From NCBI RefSeq assembly GCF_024464655.1, contig NZ_JANHAV010000001.1, positions 62,001 through 126,000 on the forward strand: DNA of 64,000 bases. Reading direction: 5' to 3'. The notes beneath the pieces were generated by a model. The model saw only the letters and a list, made by a program, of their open reading frames with translations, had not been told where the DNA came from and ran no database searches. Positions 15,931-26,400 of this stretch are shown piece after piece; within the stretch, counting starts at the first letter, position 1, and the number at the start of each line of letters is the position of its first letter. Position numbers and translations under genes: made by a program. This DNA comes from Halobellus inordinatus. GTDB lineage: Archaea > Halobacteriota > Halobacteria > Halobacteriales > Haloferacaceae.

Positions 15931-18504
15931 ATGAGTCAGGGCCCGGAACTGATCATCACCGAGAAGGACAACGCCGCTCGGCGGATCGCCGACATCCTGA
16001 GCGGCGGGTCCGCCGAGGCCGACCGCCTCAACGGCGTGAACGTCTACAAGTGGGGCGGCAAGCGCTGTATCGGCCTCTCAGGCCACGTCGTCGGCGTCGA
16101 CTTCCCGCCGGAGTACAACGACTGGCGGGACGTCGAGCCGGTCGAACTGATCGACGCACCGATCGACAAGCACCCGACCCAGGAGAACATCGTCGCGGCG
16201 CTCCGCCGTCTCGCCCGCCGCGCGGGTCGCGTCGTCATCGCGACCGACTACGACCGCGAGGGCGAACTCATCGGCAAGGAGGCCTACGAACTCGTCCGCG
16301 AGGTCAACGACGACGTCCCGGTCGACCGCGTCCGTTTCTCCTCGATCACGGAGAACGAGGTGACCGACGCCTTCGAGAACCCCGACGAACTCGACTTCGA
16401 CCTCGCGGCCGCCGGCGAGGCCCGCCAGATCATCGACCTCGTGTGGGGGGCGGCGCTCACGCGCTTTCTCTCGCTGTCGGCGCGCCAGCTCGGTGACGAC
16501 TTCATCTCTGTCGGCCGGGTGCAGGGGCCGACGCTGAAGCTCATCGTCGATCGCGAGCGCGAGATCGAGGCGTTCGATCCCGAAGACTACTGGGAACTGT
16601 TTGCGGACCTCGAAAAAGACGATGCCGACGAAGACGGCTCCTTCGAGGCGCAGTACTTCTACCTCGATGAGGATGGCAACGAAGCCGAGCGCGTCTGGGA
16701 CGAAGACACTGCGGACGCGGCCTACGAGACGCTCCGGTCGTCGTCGACGGCGTCGGTCGAGTCGGTCCGTCGGCGCACCCGGACCGACGATCCGCCAGCG
16801 CCGTTCAACACGACGCAGTTCATCCGCGCCGCGGGCTCGATCGGCTACTCCGCCCAGCGCGCGATGAGCATCGCCGAGGACCTCTACACCGCCGGCTATC
16901 TCACCTACCCGCGGACGGACAACACCGTCTACCCCGACGACCTCGACCCCCGAGAGCTCCTGGATTCGTTCGCCGGCACGCGGGACTTCGGCGACGACGC
17001 GAAATCGCTGCTCGACCAGGAGGAGATCGAACCGACCGCCGGCGACGAGGAGACGACAGATCACCCGCCGATCCACCCGACCGGCGAACTGCCCAGTCAT
17101 TCTGAACTCACAGAAGACGAATGGGAGGTCTACGAACTCGTGGTCCGGCGGTTCTTCGCGACCGTCGCCGAGGCGGCTACCTGGGAGCACCTCCGCGTCG
17201 TCGCGACCGTCGCCGGCGACGACGAGGGCCTCTCGCTGAAGGCCAACGGCAAGCGGCTCCTCGACCCGGGTTATCACGCGGTCTACCCGTATTCCAACGC
17301 CAGCGAGTCGTTCGTCCCCGACGTCGCCGAGGGCGAGGAACTGACCGTCACCGACACTCGCCTCGACGCAAAGCAGACCCAGCCGCCGCGGCGCTACGGC
17401 CAGTCGCGGCTCATCGAGACGATGGAACAGATGGGCATCGGGACGAAGGCGACCCGCCACGACGTCATCCAGAAGCTGTACGACCGCGGGTACATCGAGA
17501 GCGACCCGCCGCGGCCGACGCGACTGGCCCGGTCGGTCGTCGAGGCCTCCGAGGAGTTCGCCGACCGCATCGTGAGCGAGGAGATGACGGCCCAACTGGA
17601 GGAAGATATGCAGGCCATCGCCCGCGGTGAGGCGACGCTCGACGGGGTGACAGACGAGTCCCGCGAGATTCTCGAATCGGTGTTCGAGGGGCTGATGGAG
17701 TCCGGCGAGGAGGTCGGAAAACACCTCCAGGAGTCGCTGAAGGCGGACAAGACCGTCGGCGAGTGCCCCGAGTGCGGCGGCGACCTCGTGATCCGAAAGA
17801 GCCGGCAGGGCTCGTACTTCATCGGGTGTGACTCCTATCCGGACTGCACCTACACGCTCCCGCTGCCTTCGACCGGCAAGCCGCTCATCTTAGAGGAGAC
17901 CTGCGACGAACACGGTCTGCACCACATCAAGATGCTCGCGGGTCGCAAGACGTTCGTCCACGGCTGTCCGCTCTGTAAGGCCGAGGAGGCCGACGAGCAG
18001 GAGGATCTGGTAATCGGGCCGTGTCCCGAATGCGGTGAGAGCGCGGCGTCGGAGACGCCGCGAGACGAAGGCGGCGACGCCGAAACGGGCGGCGAACTCG
18101 CGATCAAACGCCTCCGCTCTGGGTCGCGGCTCGTCGGCTGTACGCGCTATCCCGATTGTGAGTACTCGCTTCCCTTACCGCGCCGCGGTGACATCGAGGT
18201 GACAGACGAGACCTGTGAGGAACACGACCTCCCGAAACTCCGGATCACCTACGACGACGACAGCGAACCGTGGGACCTCGGCTGTCCGATCTGCAACTAT
18301 CGCGAGTATCAGGCCGAGCAGAGCGAGAGCGGTTCCGACCTCGAAAGCGTCAGCGGCATCGGCGAGAAGACCGCCGAGAAACTCAAAGACGCCGGCGTCG
18401 AGGACGTCGCCTCGCTCAAAGAGGTCGAACCGGATGCGCTGGCCGAAAAGGTCGACGGCGTCGGACCCGACACGGTGCGGAAGTGGCAGGCGAACGCCGA
18501 CTGA
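15931..18504 (+). CDS. topA: DNA topoisomerase I (type IA)
   Basis: The 857-residue enzyme relaxes negatively supercoiled DNA through a 5'-phosphotyrosine intermediate. It starts with a Toprim domain (LIITEKDNAARRI, later ATDYDREGELIG). The active-site segment is GYLTYPRTDNTVY, with the catalytic tyrosine at residue 326 by my count. The C-terminal third holds four cysteine-rich zinc ribbon segments (CPECGG...GCDSYPDC, CPLCK, CPECGE...GCTRYPDC, CPICNY). A helix-hairpin-helix pair (SGIGEKTAEKL, DGVGPDTVRKW) ends the protein. Length and order match haloarchaeal TopA. Two direct repeats follow its stop codon. Confidence 0.96.
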   Translation: MSQGPELIITEKDNAARRIADILSGGSAEADRLNGVNVYKWGGKRCIGLSGHVVGVDFPPEYNDWRDVEPVELIDAPIDKHPTQENIVAALRRLARRAGRVVIATDYDREGELIGKEAYELVREVNDDVPVDRVRFSSITENEVTDAFENPDELDFDLAAAGEARQIIDLVWGAALTRFLSLSARQLGDDFISVGRVQGPTLKLIVDREREIEAFDPEDYWELFADLEKDDADEDGSFEAQYFYLDEDGNEAERVWDEDTADAAYETLRSSSTASVESVRRRTRTDDPPAPFNTTQFIRAAGSIGYSAQRAMSIAEDLYTAGYLTYPRTDNTVYPDDLDPRELLDSFAGTRDFGDDAKSLLDQEEIEPTAGDEETTDHPPIHPTGELPSHSELTEDEWEVYELVVRRFFATVAEAATWEHLRVVATVAGDDEGLSLKANGKRLLDPGYHAVYPYSNASESFVPDVAEGEELTVTDTRLDAKQTQPPRRYGQSRLIETMEQMGIGTKATRHDVIQKLYDRGYIESDPPRPTRLARSVVEASEEFADRIVSEEMTAQLEEDMQAIARGEATLDGVTDESREILESVFEGLMESGEEVGKHLQESLKADKTVGECPECGGDLVIRKSRQGSYFIGCDSYPDCTYTLPLPSTGKPLILEETCDEHGLHHIKMLAGRKTFVHGCPLCKAEEADEQEDLVIGPCPECGESAASETPRDEGGDAETGGELAIKRLRSGSRLVGCTRYPDCEYSLPLPRRGDIEVTDETCEEHDLPKLRITYDDDSEPWDLGCPICNYREYQAEQSESGSDLESVSGIGEKTAEKLKDAGVEDVASLKEVEPDALAEKVDGVGPDTVRKWQANAD

Positions 18505-18510
18505 GGCCCT

Positions 18511-18553
18511 GTTGCGGATCTGTCCTGGCTGACTCGTCGTTGCGGATCTGTCC
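18511..18553. repeat. Two direct repeats, period 28, after topA
   Basis: GTTGCGGATCTGTCC occurs exactly at 18511-18525 and again at 18539-18553, with partial similarity continuing past each copy. They lie between the topA stop and the following MFS gene. They could be duplicated promoter or regulator sites of the MFS gene or a local slippage duplication. Confidence 0.7.
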
Positions 18554-18656
18554 CGACTGAAAGCGACTTCCGTGCGGCGTCCGTCGCCCCGAGTATGTGG
18601 AGACGCTCGGGGCCAGCTGTCGTCGCTCGAACGCGGACACAGAGCGGGGCCGTACG

Positions 18657-19952
18657 ATGATCGGTGACACCGACGGGCGCGTGATCGCGCTCGGGCTCGC
18701 CCGGATGGCGGACGCGCTCGGCAACTCCTTTCTCATCATCGTGCTGCCGCTGTACATCGCGAGTGGCCAGGTATCGCTGGGCGGTCTCGTCGGCGGCGAC
18801 CTCTTCGGCGTCGCCGTCGGCGAGGAGCTACTCATCGGGTTCGTCCTGTCGCTTTTCGGGTTCGTCAACAGTTTCGGGCAACCGTTCACCGGTCGTCTGT
18901 CCGATCGGTTGGGCAAGCGCAAGTCGTTCGTCCTCTTCGGCCTGGTGTTGTTCGCTATCGGGAGCGTCGCGTATCCGTTCTTGACCAACTACTGGGCGGT
19001 CCTCGTCGCCCGTGGATTCCAGGGGATCGGTGCCGCGTTCACGGTTCCGGCGACCGTGGCGCTCGTCAACGACTACGCCCGGTCGGACAGCGAACGCGGG
19101 GGTAACTTCGGCGTCTTCAACACGTTTCGGTTGATCGGTTTCGGCTTCGGCCCGATCGTCGCCGGCGTCGTCATCCGATTCGGCCCGTACCCGACTCCGT
19201 TCGGCCTGCTCTCGGGCTTCGACGCGGCGTTCGGCGTCGCCGTGGCCGGGGCCATCGTGAGCTTCCTGCTCGTCTACGCGGTGGTGGACGACCCGCCGAC
19301 GCTCGACGCCGAGGCCGGCGACGACCTCTCGGTTCGGATCCTCGAACGGAGCGGGCCGGGACGGTTCGACTCGGTGTTCGTCCTCGGCGTCGCCACGTTC
19401 TTCATGGCGATGACGATCGCGCTGTTCGCGCCGCTGGAAGCGCCCATCCGCGCCCGCCTGAACGAGGGTACGTTCCTCTTCAGCGTCCAGTTCGCGGCCG
19501 TCGTCATCGCGAACGTCCTGCTCCAGATCCCGATCGGGAGCGCGAGCGACACCTACGGCCGTCGGCCTTTCCTGCTCGCCGGCTTCGTGATCCTCGTCCC
19601 CGCCGTCTTCGCGCAGGGCGTCGTCTCGACGCCGCTGGCGATGCTCGTCGCACGTCTCCTCCAGGGCGTCGCGGTCGCGCTGGTGTTCGCGCCGTCGCTC
19701 GCGCTCGCGGGCGACCTGGCACGCGAGGGACAATCGGGCAGCACCCTCTCGGTGCTGACGATGGCGTTCGGGCTCGGCGTCGCGGTCGGGCCGCTCACCG
19801 CCGGCTTCCTGTACAACGCCGGTCGGCTGTCGACGCCGTTCACCTTCGGTGCGGTCGCGGCGCTCGTCGCGCTCGTTCTCGTGTACACCCAGGTCCGCGA
19901 GTCGCTGCCGACCGACGCCGACAGCGGTGCCACGCCGCTCGGCGAGGACTAA
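18657..19952 (+). CDS. MFS transporter, multidrug-efflux-like
   Basis: A 431-residue major facilitator protein with 12 hydrophobic segments. It has the classic loop 2-3 motif (GRLSDRLGKRKSFVLFG, near residue 78) and a second-half copy (GSASDTYGRRPFLLAGF). This motif and the absence of soluble domains suggest a drug-resistance-like or sugar/metabolite exporter. The substrate is unknown. An in-frame GTG 20 codons earlier is possible, but the conserved RVIALGLARMADALG start lies right after the ATG chosen here. It converges on the HisG-like gene. Confidence 0.85.
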   Translation: MIGDTDGRVIALGLARMADALGNSFLIIVLPLYIASGQVSLGGLVGGDLFGVAVGEELLIGFVLSLFGFVNSFGQPFTGRLSDRLGKRKSFVLFGLVLFAIGSVAYPFLTNYWAVLVARGFQGIGAAFTVPATVALVNDYARSDSERGGNFGVFNTFRLIGFGFGPIVAGVVIRFGPYPTPFGLLSGFDAAFGVAVAGAIVSFLLVYAVVDDPPTLDAEAGDDLSVRILERSGPGRFDSVFVLGVATFFMAMTIALFAPLEAPIRARLNEGTFLFSVQFAAVVIANVLLQIPIGSASDTYGRRPFLLAGFVILVPAVFAQGVVSTPLAMLVARLLQGVAVALVFAPSLALAGDLAREGQSGSTLSVLTMAFGLGVAVGPLTAGFLYNAGRLSTPFTFGAVAALVALVLVYTQVRESLPTDADSGATPLGED

Positions 19953-20051
19953 CCGGGCGCTATCCGCCAGCGATGTGGCTCGAATCGAACTGCGCGTCAC
20001 CCCGCCAGCGACAAGCCCGGAGCGCACAGCGCGTTCACGCCATCTGCGCGC

Positions 20052-20987
20052 TCACACCGCGATTTCGGTCTCGTGGGCCGCGGTCGCGAGCGCGTCGCGA
20101 ACGGTTTCGGCGGCGTCGAGTTCCTCGGCCTCCGCGACGTTCTCCATCAGGACCGTCTCCGAGGGGAACAGGTTCTCGCCGAGGACGAGGCCGTGATCGC
20201 GGGCGGTCGAGCCAGTCATCGTCAGGTAGACGCCGAGACCGACGTCCGCGATGGCCGCTTCCTCCTCGCGGTCGTCGTCGGGGTAGGCAAAGGAGATGCC
20301 GTCGAGCGGTCGCGTACCGAGGACGGCCTCGACGAGCCGTTCGTACCGCGGCGAGATGCACAGTTCGCCCTCGTAGCCGGCGACGAACTCGCGGTCGAGG
20401 TCGGCCCCCGGTGGCAGAATCTCCGGACGCGCCATCAGGGTGTGATAGACGGTGTCGCCGAGTCCCGAGACGACCCGAACGTCGGTGTTCATCGGGTCGA
20501 TCCGGGCGTTGACGTCGGCGATCGAACCGACGCCTTCGGGTTCGAGTTCGACGACCTCCTCTAAGACCAGATCCGCGCTGTCGAATCCCAGGCCGAACTC
20601 GTGGGTGCGGAGCGCGCGGAAGGGCTCCTCGCGGCCGACGAACTGGACCGGGACGCCGCCGATGTCGACGGTGAGGCTGTCGAAGACGATCCGACGGGGC
20701 ATCCCCTGGCGGTCGTCGCGGAGGAGCGTGTACTCGGGCTCGTAGTCGTCCTCGAGATCGGAGTACGTTGCGAGCCGCTGGTAGATGTCCGCGCCCGGCT
20801 GGGTATGGCCCTTCGTGACCGCTTTCTCGTGGCGGAGCGTCGAGATGATCTCGTCGGCCACGGTCTCGACGTCGGCCGCGCTGCCGGCGGCGCTTCGCTC
20901 GGCAACGTCGGCGACGCGTTCGAGAACGGCTTCGAGGGGTCGGCCCTTGCGGGGGACGGCGACGCGAATCGCCTCCGTCTCAGTCAT
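20052..20987 (-). CDS. HisG-like (ATP-phosphoribosyltransferase fold) protein
   Basis: A 311-residue protein. It starts IRVAVPRKGRPLEAVL, like the HisG start (IRIALPKGR). Near residue 240 it has IADVGLGVYLTMTGSTARDHGLVLGE, which matches the HisG pattern VDIVSTGRTLRENGL by eye. The central part (RRIVFDSLTVDIGGVPVQFVG) is unlike ordinary HisG, and the spacing between the two half-sites is longer. It is probably a divergent member of the HisG/periplasmic-binding fold, perhaps a ligand sensor rather than the histidine enzyme. An ATG at 20987 is preferred over the upstream GTG because of the HisG-like N-terminus. It lies 74 bases downstream of the heptad-repeat gene on the same strand. Confidence 0.65.
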   Translation of the reverse strand: MTETEAIRVAVPRKGRPLEAVLERVADVAERSAAGSAADVETVADEIISTLRHEKAVTKGHTQPGADIYQRLATYSDLEDDYEPEYTLLRDDRQGMPRRIVFDSLTVDIGGVPVQFVGREEPFRALRTHEFGLGFDSADLVLEEVVELEPEGVGSIADVNARIDPMNTDVRVVSGLGDTVYHTLMARPEILPPGADLDREFVAGYEGELCISPRYERLVEAVLGTRPLDGISFAYPDDDREEEAAIADVGLGVYLTMTGSTARDHGLVLGENLFPSETVLMENVAEAEELDAAETVRDALATAAHETEIAV

Positions 20988-21061
20988 TGTCGAACGCACG
21001 GGGTGGCGCGCTAAACAGATTGCGCTTCGCGGTTACGGCTCTCGGAGGGGATCCGACCCGC

Positions 21062-23278
21062 TCACTGACCGCCGGGGCCGAAGGCGTCGTTGAGGCGGTC
21101 GCGGAACGTCTGCAGTTCTTCGATGTCGCGTTCGATGGACTCGAAGCGATCGAGTTCGGCCGAGAGCGCGGACATATCGGCCCGAAGCTCGTCGATCTCG
21201 GCTTCGAGCGAGTCGCGAACGTCGACGACGTCGCCGTCGAGCGTCGCGATGTCCTCGCGGACGTCGCCCATCTCCTCGTCGAGCCGCGAGACGCGCGCCT
21301 CGGTCTCGTCTACGTCCATCGCGACGTCGTCGACGTCGGCTGCGACGCCCTCTAGATCGGACGACATCCCGTCTACGTCGGCCGCGAGTCCGTCGACGTC
21401 CGCCGCGACCTCACCCATCTCGGCGGCTACTTCGTCGACGTCTGCTGCCACCGTATCGACGTCGGCTGCGACGTCGTCTACGTCGGCTGCCACTGTCTCG
21501 ACGTCGCTCGCAACGTCGTCGACGCCCACCTCGACGTCCGCGACACGGTCTGCGGTCGCGTCGAGTCGCTCTTCGAGCCCGTCGGCCCGCTCGCGAAGGT
21601 CGTCGAGGCCGGCTGCGGCAGCCGAGGCGATCTCGTCGACCTCGTCGAGTCGTTGCGTCGTCTCCGCGATTCGCCCGTCGTTCGCGTCGACGTCCTCGTG
21701 GAGGCTCGACACGTCCGCGCGAATCTCCTCGCGGTCCGTTTCGGCGGCGTCGAGCGAGGCCTGCAGATCGTCGAGTTCCGCGGTGATCTCGTTCAGTTCC
21801 GTGTCGAGGCGCTCGACCAGTTCCGCGCCGGTGCCTTCCTCGTCGATGAACTCCGCGAGCGCGTCGGCGTAGGCGTTGAGCTCCTCCATCTGCGCCTGTA
21901 CGCGCCGGAGGCGAACGTCCGCGCTCCGTGGCAGCCCGACGTCGAGTTCGCCGCGGAGCGTATCGAGATCGGACTCGGAGACTTCCCCGGAACGGATTTC
22001 CTCGGCGAGCGTCGCCGCCAGGCCCCCGGACGCTGCGGTTCCGGCTTCCGCAGCGGCGGACCCCGACTGGGTACCTGCCGATTTCGCCGATGCTGGCTCG
22101 GCGCTTACGTCGGTGCCGGACTCGGCGCTCGCATCGGCCCCGGACTCGTCGGTTGCGGCGGTCACCGCGACGTCAGAAGCGTTCACACCCGGCTCGTCGA
22201 CGTGTTCTTCGACGTGTTCGTCGATGTCGAGATAGTCGTCTGCGTCACTCTCTCCGGACGCCGTTGTTTCGGGTGCCTCGTCGGCCGCGTCGGCGTCGGC
22301 ATCTTCTTCGCCCTCTGCATCCGACTCCACCGGCTCCGCACTCTCCTCGTCGGTCTCGTCTGATTCCACCGGCGTACTCTCGCCGTCGTCTCGCTGGCGT
22401 AGTGCGGGCGTGAGATCAGTCGCTATCTCGCGCGGGATGGCTCCGGGCCCCGCGGCCACGTCCGATGCGTCCGCCAGGCTGGCGGTCGCCTCCGACTCCG
22501 CTGCCGCCGTTCCCGCACCGCTCTCAGCCGTGGCGTCGCCTGCGTCCACTTCTCCCTCGATGCCGTCCGCGTCTCCTTCTGCTGTGTCGCCTGTGGCGTC
22601 TTCTACTGCGGCGTCGTCGGTGACGCTCTCGGCTGTCGCCTCCGCACTGGCCTCCGCGCCGAGTCCCGGGTCGTCCGAACGCGCGTCGTCGGCGTCCACC
22701 GCTGCGGACGATTCGACGGCGTCCGGCACCGGATCTTGTTCGGGCTCTGATTCGTGTCCGACCGGCTGCTCGTGTCCGATGTCTCCGTTGGGCTCGCTTT
22801 CGGTCGCAAGCCGTCCGTTGCCCTGCAGGGCGTCGCGGACGAGTTGGCTCCGGTCCGCGCCGAGGATGTCTTCGACCTCGGCGCCGGTCTGGTCGTCGCT
22901 GGATTCTTCGGGTGCGGGCGGGCGTTCGAGAATCGGCTCGCCGAGGAATCCCTCGACGTCCGAGACCTGTTCGAGACGGATCCCGTACACCGTCGTGGTC
23001 TCCTCACCGGGGTCGAGGGTCCGCTCGTACTCGACGCGGTGGTCCTTGTAGGCGGTCCAGTTGTCGCTCTCGTAGTCCGGATGGAAGCCGACCCCTTCCA
23101 TCGGGAAGTCCTCGGGGATCTGATCGACGAGCCGGACGTGTACGGGCTCGTCGCTCTCGGAGTCGAGCCGGAACTTGATCGCCGGAACCGGGAACTCGTC
23201 GCCGGCGAACGACTTCTCTACGCGCACGTCGTCGTCTGACACGGCGGTCGTTCTATCGGCGTCGGACTCGTGGCTCAT
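21062..23278 (-). CDS. Large coiled-coil protein with N-terminal beta domain, unknown function
   Basis: The 738-residue acidic protein has three parts. Residues 12-110 form a beta-sandwich-like region (KSFAGDEFPVPAIKFRLDS, then VHVRLVDQIPEDFP, ERTLDPGEETTTVYGI) resembling haloarchaeal surface or adhesin repeat domains. Residues 115-460 are disordered and Glu/Asp/Ala/Ser-rich. The remainder is an almost continuous coiled coil that includes tandem heptads of the kind DVDDVAADVDTVAADVDEV. There is no signal peptide or transmembrane segment, so it should be cytosolic or peripherally attached. It is divergent from the pilus operon across 194 bases. A link to the pilus is inference from position. 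Confidence 0.75.
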   Translation of the reverse strand: MSHESDADRTTAVSDDDVRVEKSFAGDEFPVPAIKFRLDSESDEPVHVRLVDQIPEDFPMEGVGFHPDYESDNWTAYKDHRVEYERTLDPGEETTTVYGIRLEQVSDVEGFLGEPILERPPAPEESSDDQTGAEVEDILGADRSQLVRDALQGNGRLATESEPNGDIGHEQPVGHESEPEQDPVPDAVESSAAVDADDARSDDPGLGAEASAEATAESVTDDAAVEDATGDTAEGDADGIEGEVDAGDATAESGAGTAAAESEATASLADASDVAAGPGAIPREIATDLTPALRQRDDGESTPVESDETDEESAEPVESDAEGEEDADADAADEAPETTASGESDADDYLDIDEHVEEHVDEPGVNASDVAVTAATDESGADASAESGTDVSAEPASAKSAGTQSGSAAAEAGTAASGGLAATLAEEIRSGEVSESDLDTLRGELDVGLPRSADVRLRRVQAQMEELNAYADALAEFIDEEGTGAELVERLDTELNEITAELDDLQASLDAAETDREEIRADVSSLHEDVDANDGRIAETTQRLDEVDEIASAAAAGLDDLRERADGLEERLDATADRVADVEVGVDDVASDVETVAADVDDVAADVDTVAADVDEVAAEMGEVAADVDGLAADVDGMSSDLEGVAADVDDVAMDVDETEARVSRLDEEMGDVREDIATLDGDVVDVRDSLEAEIDELRADMSALSAELDRFESIERDIEELQTFRDRLNDAFGPGGQ
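21290..21545 (-). repeat. Tandem 21-base (7-codon) heptad repeats inside the coiled-coil gene
   Basis: About ten to twelve imperfect 21-base units encode heptads of the form VAADVD(D/T/E/G). They lie within the coiled coil of the preceding gene. Codon choice differs between units (gac/gat, gtc/gtg), so they are not a very recent slippage expansion. Confidence 0.75.
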
Positions 23279-23302
23279 AGACCACCTTACCGAAACTGCT
23301 CA

Positions 23303-23309
23303 CATAAAA
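23303..23309 (-). promoter_or_regulatory. TATA box of the coiled-coil gene
   Basis: On the minus strand TTTTATG sits about 27 bases before the ATG at 23278, fitting a leaderless transcript. It lies in the 194-base divergent region shared with the pilus operon. Confidence 0.55.
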
Positions 23310-23409
23310 CAACCGGGCAAAATACCGTTCCTGATAGCGTCGGCCGGGGTCGTAGCGGTTCTTTCCGCTGTGGACGTAACAACCCGAACACATTTTTTCA
23401 GGCCGACGC

Positions 23410-23450
23410 GGTCATAAATACTCGCCCGGTCCGGCAGAAGTCTTTTTCAG
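23410..23450 (+). promoter_or_regulatory. Pilus operon promoter region
   Basis: Two candidate TATA boxes precede the ATG at 23473. GTCATAAATACT (near 23410-23422) would give a leader of about 26 bases. GTCTTTTTCAG (about 23440-23450) would give a leaderless transcript. I cannot choose between them. Confidence 0.45.
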
Positions 23451-23472
23451 TGGGGAAGCCGACCCCCGAACG

Positions 23473-26400
23473 ATGGCAACCGACGACGACGCGTCCGCCG
23501 CCGACTCCGAGTCGGACGGCGAGGACACGTTGGAGGGGGGCGGGGACGCTTCGCCGTCGCCTCACGAGGGGGACATCGTCGATCGGACCGCCGACGACGC
23601 GGGGGAACTGTCAGTCGAGGAAGCTGGGGGGCTCCCGGCGACTGACGCCGCCGACGTTCCGGCGGAGGGATCTGACGACCAGGCTGCGCGCGGCTCCGAC
23701 GCGCAGGACCACAGTGGCGACGCGACCGAGGACGCCGCAGCCGGGCCGGCCGAGGACGGCCCGAAGGTCGCAGTCGGCGAGTACACCTGGGCGGACTTTC
23801 TCGACGAGTACGGCGTCGACGGCGACGTCACCACGCTCTATCAGGGCTACGACCCGCGCGAGGTAGACGACGGCGACGACGCCGAGAGCGCCCGCTGGGA
23901 CGACGGCGAGACCGTCGAGATCCCGACGCCGACGCGCGAGGAGTGGGACGACGTGAGCCTCGATCCCGAGGCGTACCTCGAGTTCCACCCCGTCGACACC
24001 GACGACGAGGTCGAGGCCGCAATCGCGGAAGCGGTCCGCATCTCAGCGGAGTTCGAGGCGTTCTGCGACCCGGAGACGACGCCCGTGGTCAAGGACGTCT
24101 GGATGTGGGAGCACTACAAGCGCGAGTACTACTACGAGGAAGACGGCTCGCGCCCGCGGGACGAAGACGGCGAAATCGAGCGGTTCGACGCCGAGGACGC
24201 GCTCGGCTTCGACCCCGAGGTGATGGAGAACGCGCTCGCTCGCGGCGGGCAGCGCGCCGCAGAGCTGAAAGACGTCGTCGACGAGCGTACGGTCGACGTC
24301 GACCCCGAGTTCGACGAGGACGCCTTCTTCACCGACGCGCGTGGGGCGACGACGGTCGCCAACCGCTACGATCTCGAAAAGGCGGTGCCGCTTTCGAAGA
24401 AGACGCACTTCCGCGAGGTCGAGCGCTACTGGGTCGACAAGCCGCACTCGTTCGTCATCATCTTCCACTCGACGAAGGAGAACGAGAAGAAGTACTACGT
24501 CGTCGAGCCCTACCAGAACCGGATCGAAGCCGACCTGGTGGAGTTCCTGACCGGCAAACTCCGAACGGCAATCAAGTACGACGACGAGAGCGTCGTCGGC
24601 GACGGTCCCGACACCCGCCGCCGCGTGATCGAACAGCAGGCGCTCGAACTCCTCGATCGCTACAACCTCTATCAGGTCCCCGACCGCCCACGACAAACCG
24701 GGCTCTCGATCCTTCCGTCGAATTCCACCGGCTCTACGGACGACGGGATGCTCTCGCAGTTCGACTTCGACCTCGGGGGAGCGTTCGGCAACGGTGACGC
24801 CGCGGCCCAATCTGCCGGACCCGGGTCGGCAGCGACCGCCTCCGAACGGCCGCTCGCGTCGATCGCGCGCTCGCTCGGCCTCGGTGAAGGCTCGCTCGGC
24901 GGCCGTCTCGACGGCCTGTTCGCCGAGTCGACGACAGCACACTCCGATCCCTCACTCGACGGGACCGCCGCGCGGCCCGAACCGGCCGTGCTCGAGGAGG
25001 GCCCGACAGAGCTGACCGACTACCAGGTCGAGAAACTGCTGTACGTCCTCCGGCGGGACTTCATCGGCTACGAGCGGATCGACGGCATCAAACACGACGT
25101 GAACGTCGAGGACATCTCCTGTGACGGCTACAACTCCCCGGTGTTCGTCTATCACTCCGACTACGAGCAGATCATCACCAACGTCTACCACGAGGAGGAG
25201 GAACTCGACGACTTCGTCGTCAAACTCGCCCAGCGGTCGGGCAAGGGCATCTCGAAGCGCCGTCCGCAGGTCGACGCGACGCTCCCGGACGGCTCTCGCG
25301 CCCAACTGACGCTGGGTCGGGAGGTGTCCGACCACGGGACCAACTACACCATCCGCCAGTTCAAGGACGTCCCGTTCACGCCGATCGACCTCGTGAACTG
25401 GAAGACCTTCTCCTTAGAGGAGATGGCGTTCCTCTGGCTCTGCATCGAGAACGACAAGAGCCTGATCTTCGCCGGCGGGACTGCCTCGGGGAAGACGACG
25501 TCGCTGAACGCGGTGTCGCTTTTCATCCCCTCGAACTCCAAGATCGTCTCGATCGAGGACACCCGCGAGGTCGAACTGCCCCAGCGGAACTGGGTCGCCT
25601 CCGTCACGCGCCCCTCGTTCAGCGACGACGACCGCGGCGACGTCGACGAGTTCGACTTACTGGAAGCCGCGCTGCGACAGCGCCCCGACTACATCGTGAT
25701 GGGCGAGATCCGCGGCGAGGAGGGGCGGACGCTCTTTCAGGTGATGTCGACGGGCCACACCACGTACACGACGTTCCACGCCGACAGCGTCGGTGAGGTC
25801 CTCAAGCGCTTCACCACCGATCCGATCAACGTCTCGAAGACGATGTTCACGGCGCTGGATCTCGTCTCGATCCAGACGTCGACCCGCGTCCACGGCGACA
25901 AGGTCCGGCGGAACAAGTCGCTGACCGAGATCAACCACTACGACGCCGAGAACGACGAGATCAACGTCCAGGACGTCTACCAGTGGCAGGCCGAGGGCGA
26001 CGAGTTCCTCAAGATGGGCTCGTCGAACACGCTCGAAGACGTCCGGTTCGACCGCGGGTGGACTAGAGAGCGACTCGACGAGGAACTGTTCAAGCGCCGC
26101 GTGGTCCTGGCGTACCTGATCGATCGCGGCCTCAACACGTACACGCAGGTCGCGGCGACGCTGCAGGCGTTCATCAACGATCAGGAGACGATCCTCGCGC
26201 TGATGGCGCGCGACGACCTCGAACGGAGCCTCGAAGACCTCCGCGAGATGGAGTCCGTCGAGATCGACGTCGACCCCGAGAAAGAGGAGATGGTCCCCCG
26301 GCCCGATCCCGACGAGGACATCCGCGACCTCTGTCGCGACATCCTCGACCGTGCGGCGGAAGAACTCTGGCCGGACTACCAGGACCTCGAAGACGTCGAC

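Noticed and set aside
21290-21545. 21-base tandem repeats as a possible CRISPR array
   Set aside because: Repeats are in-frame heptads of a coding coiled coil, have no spacers, and no cas gene is nearby.
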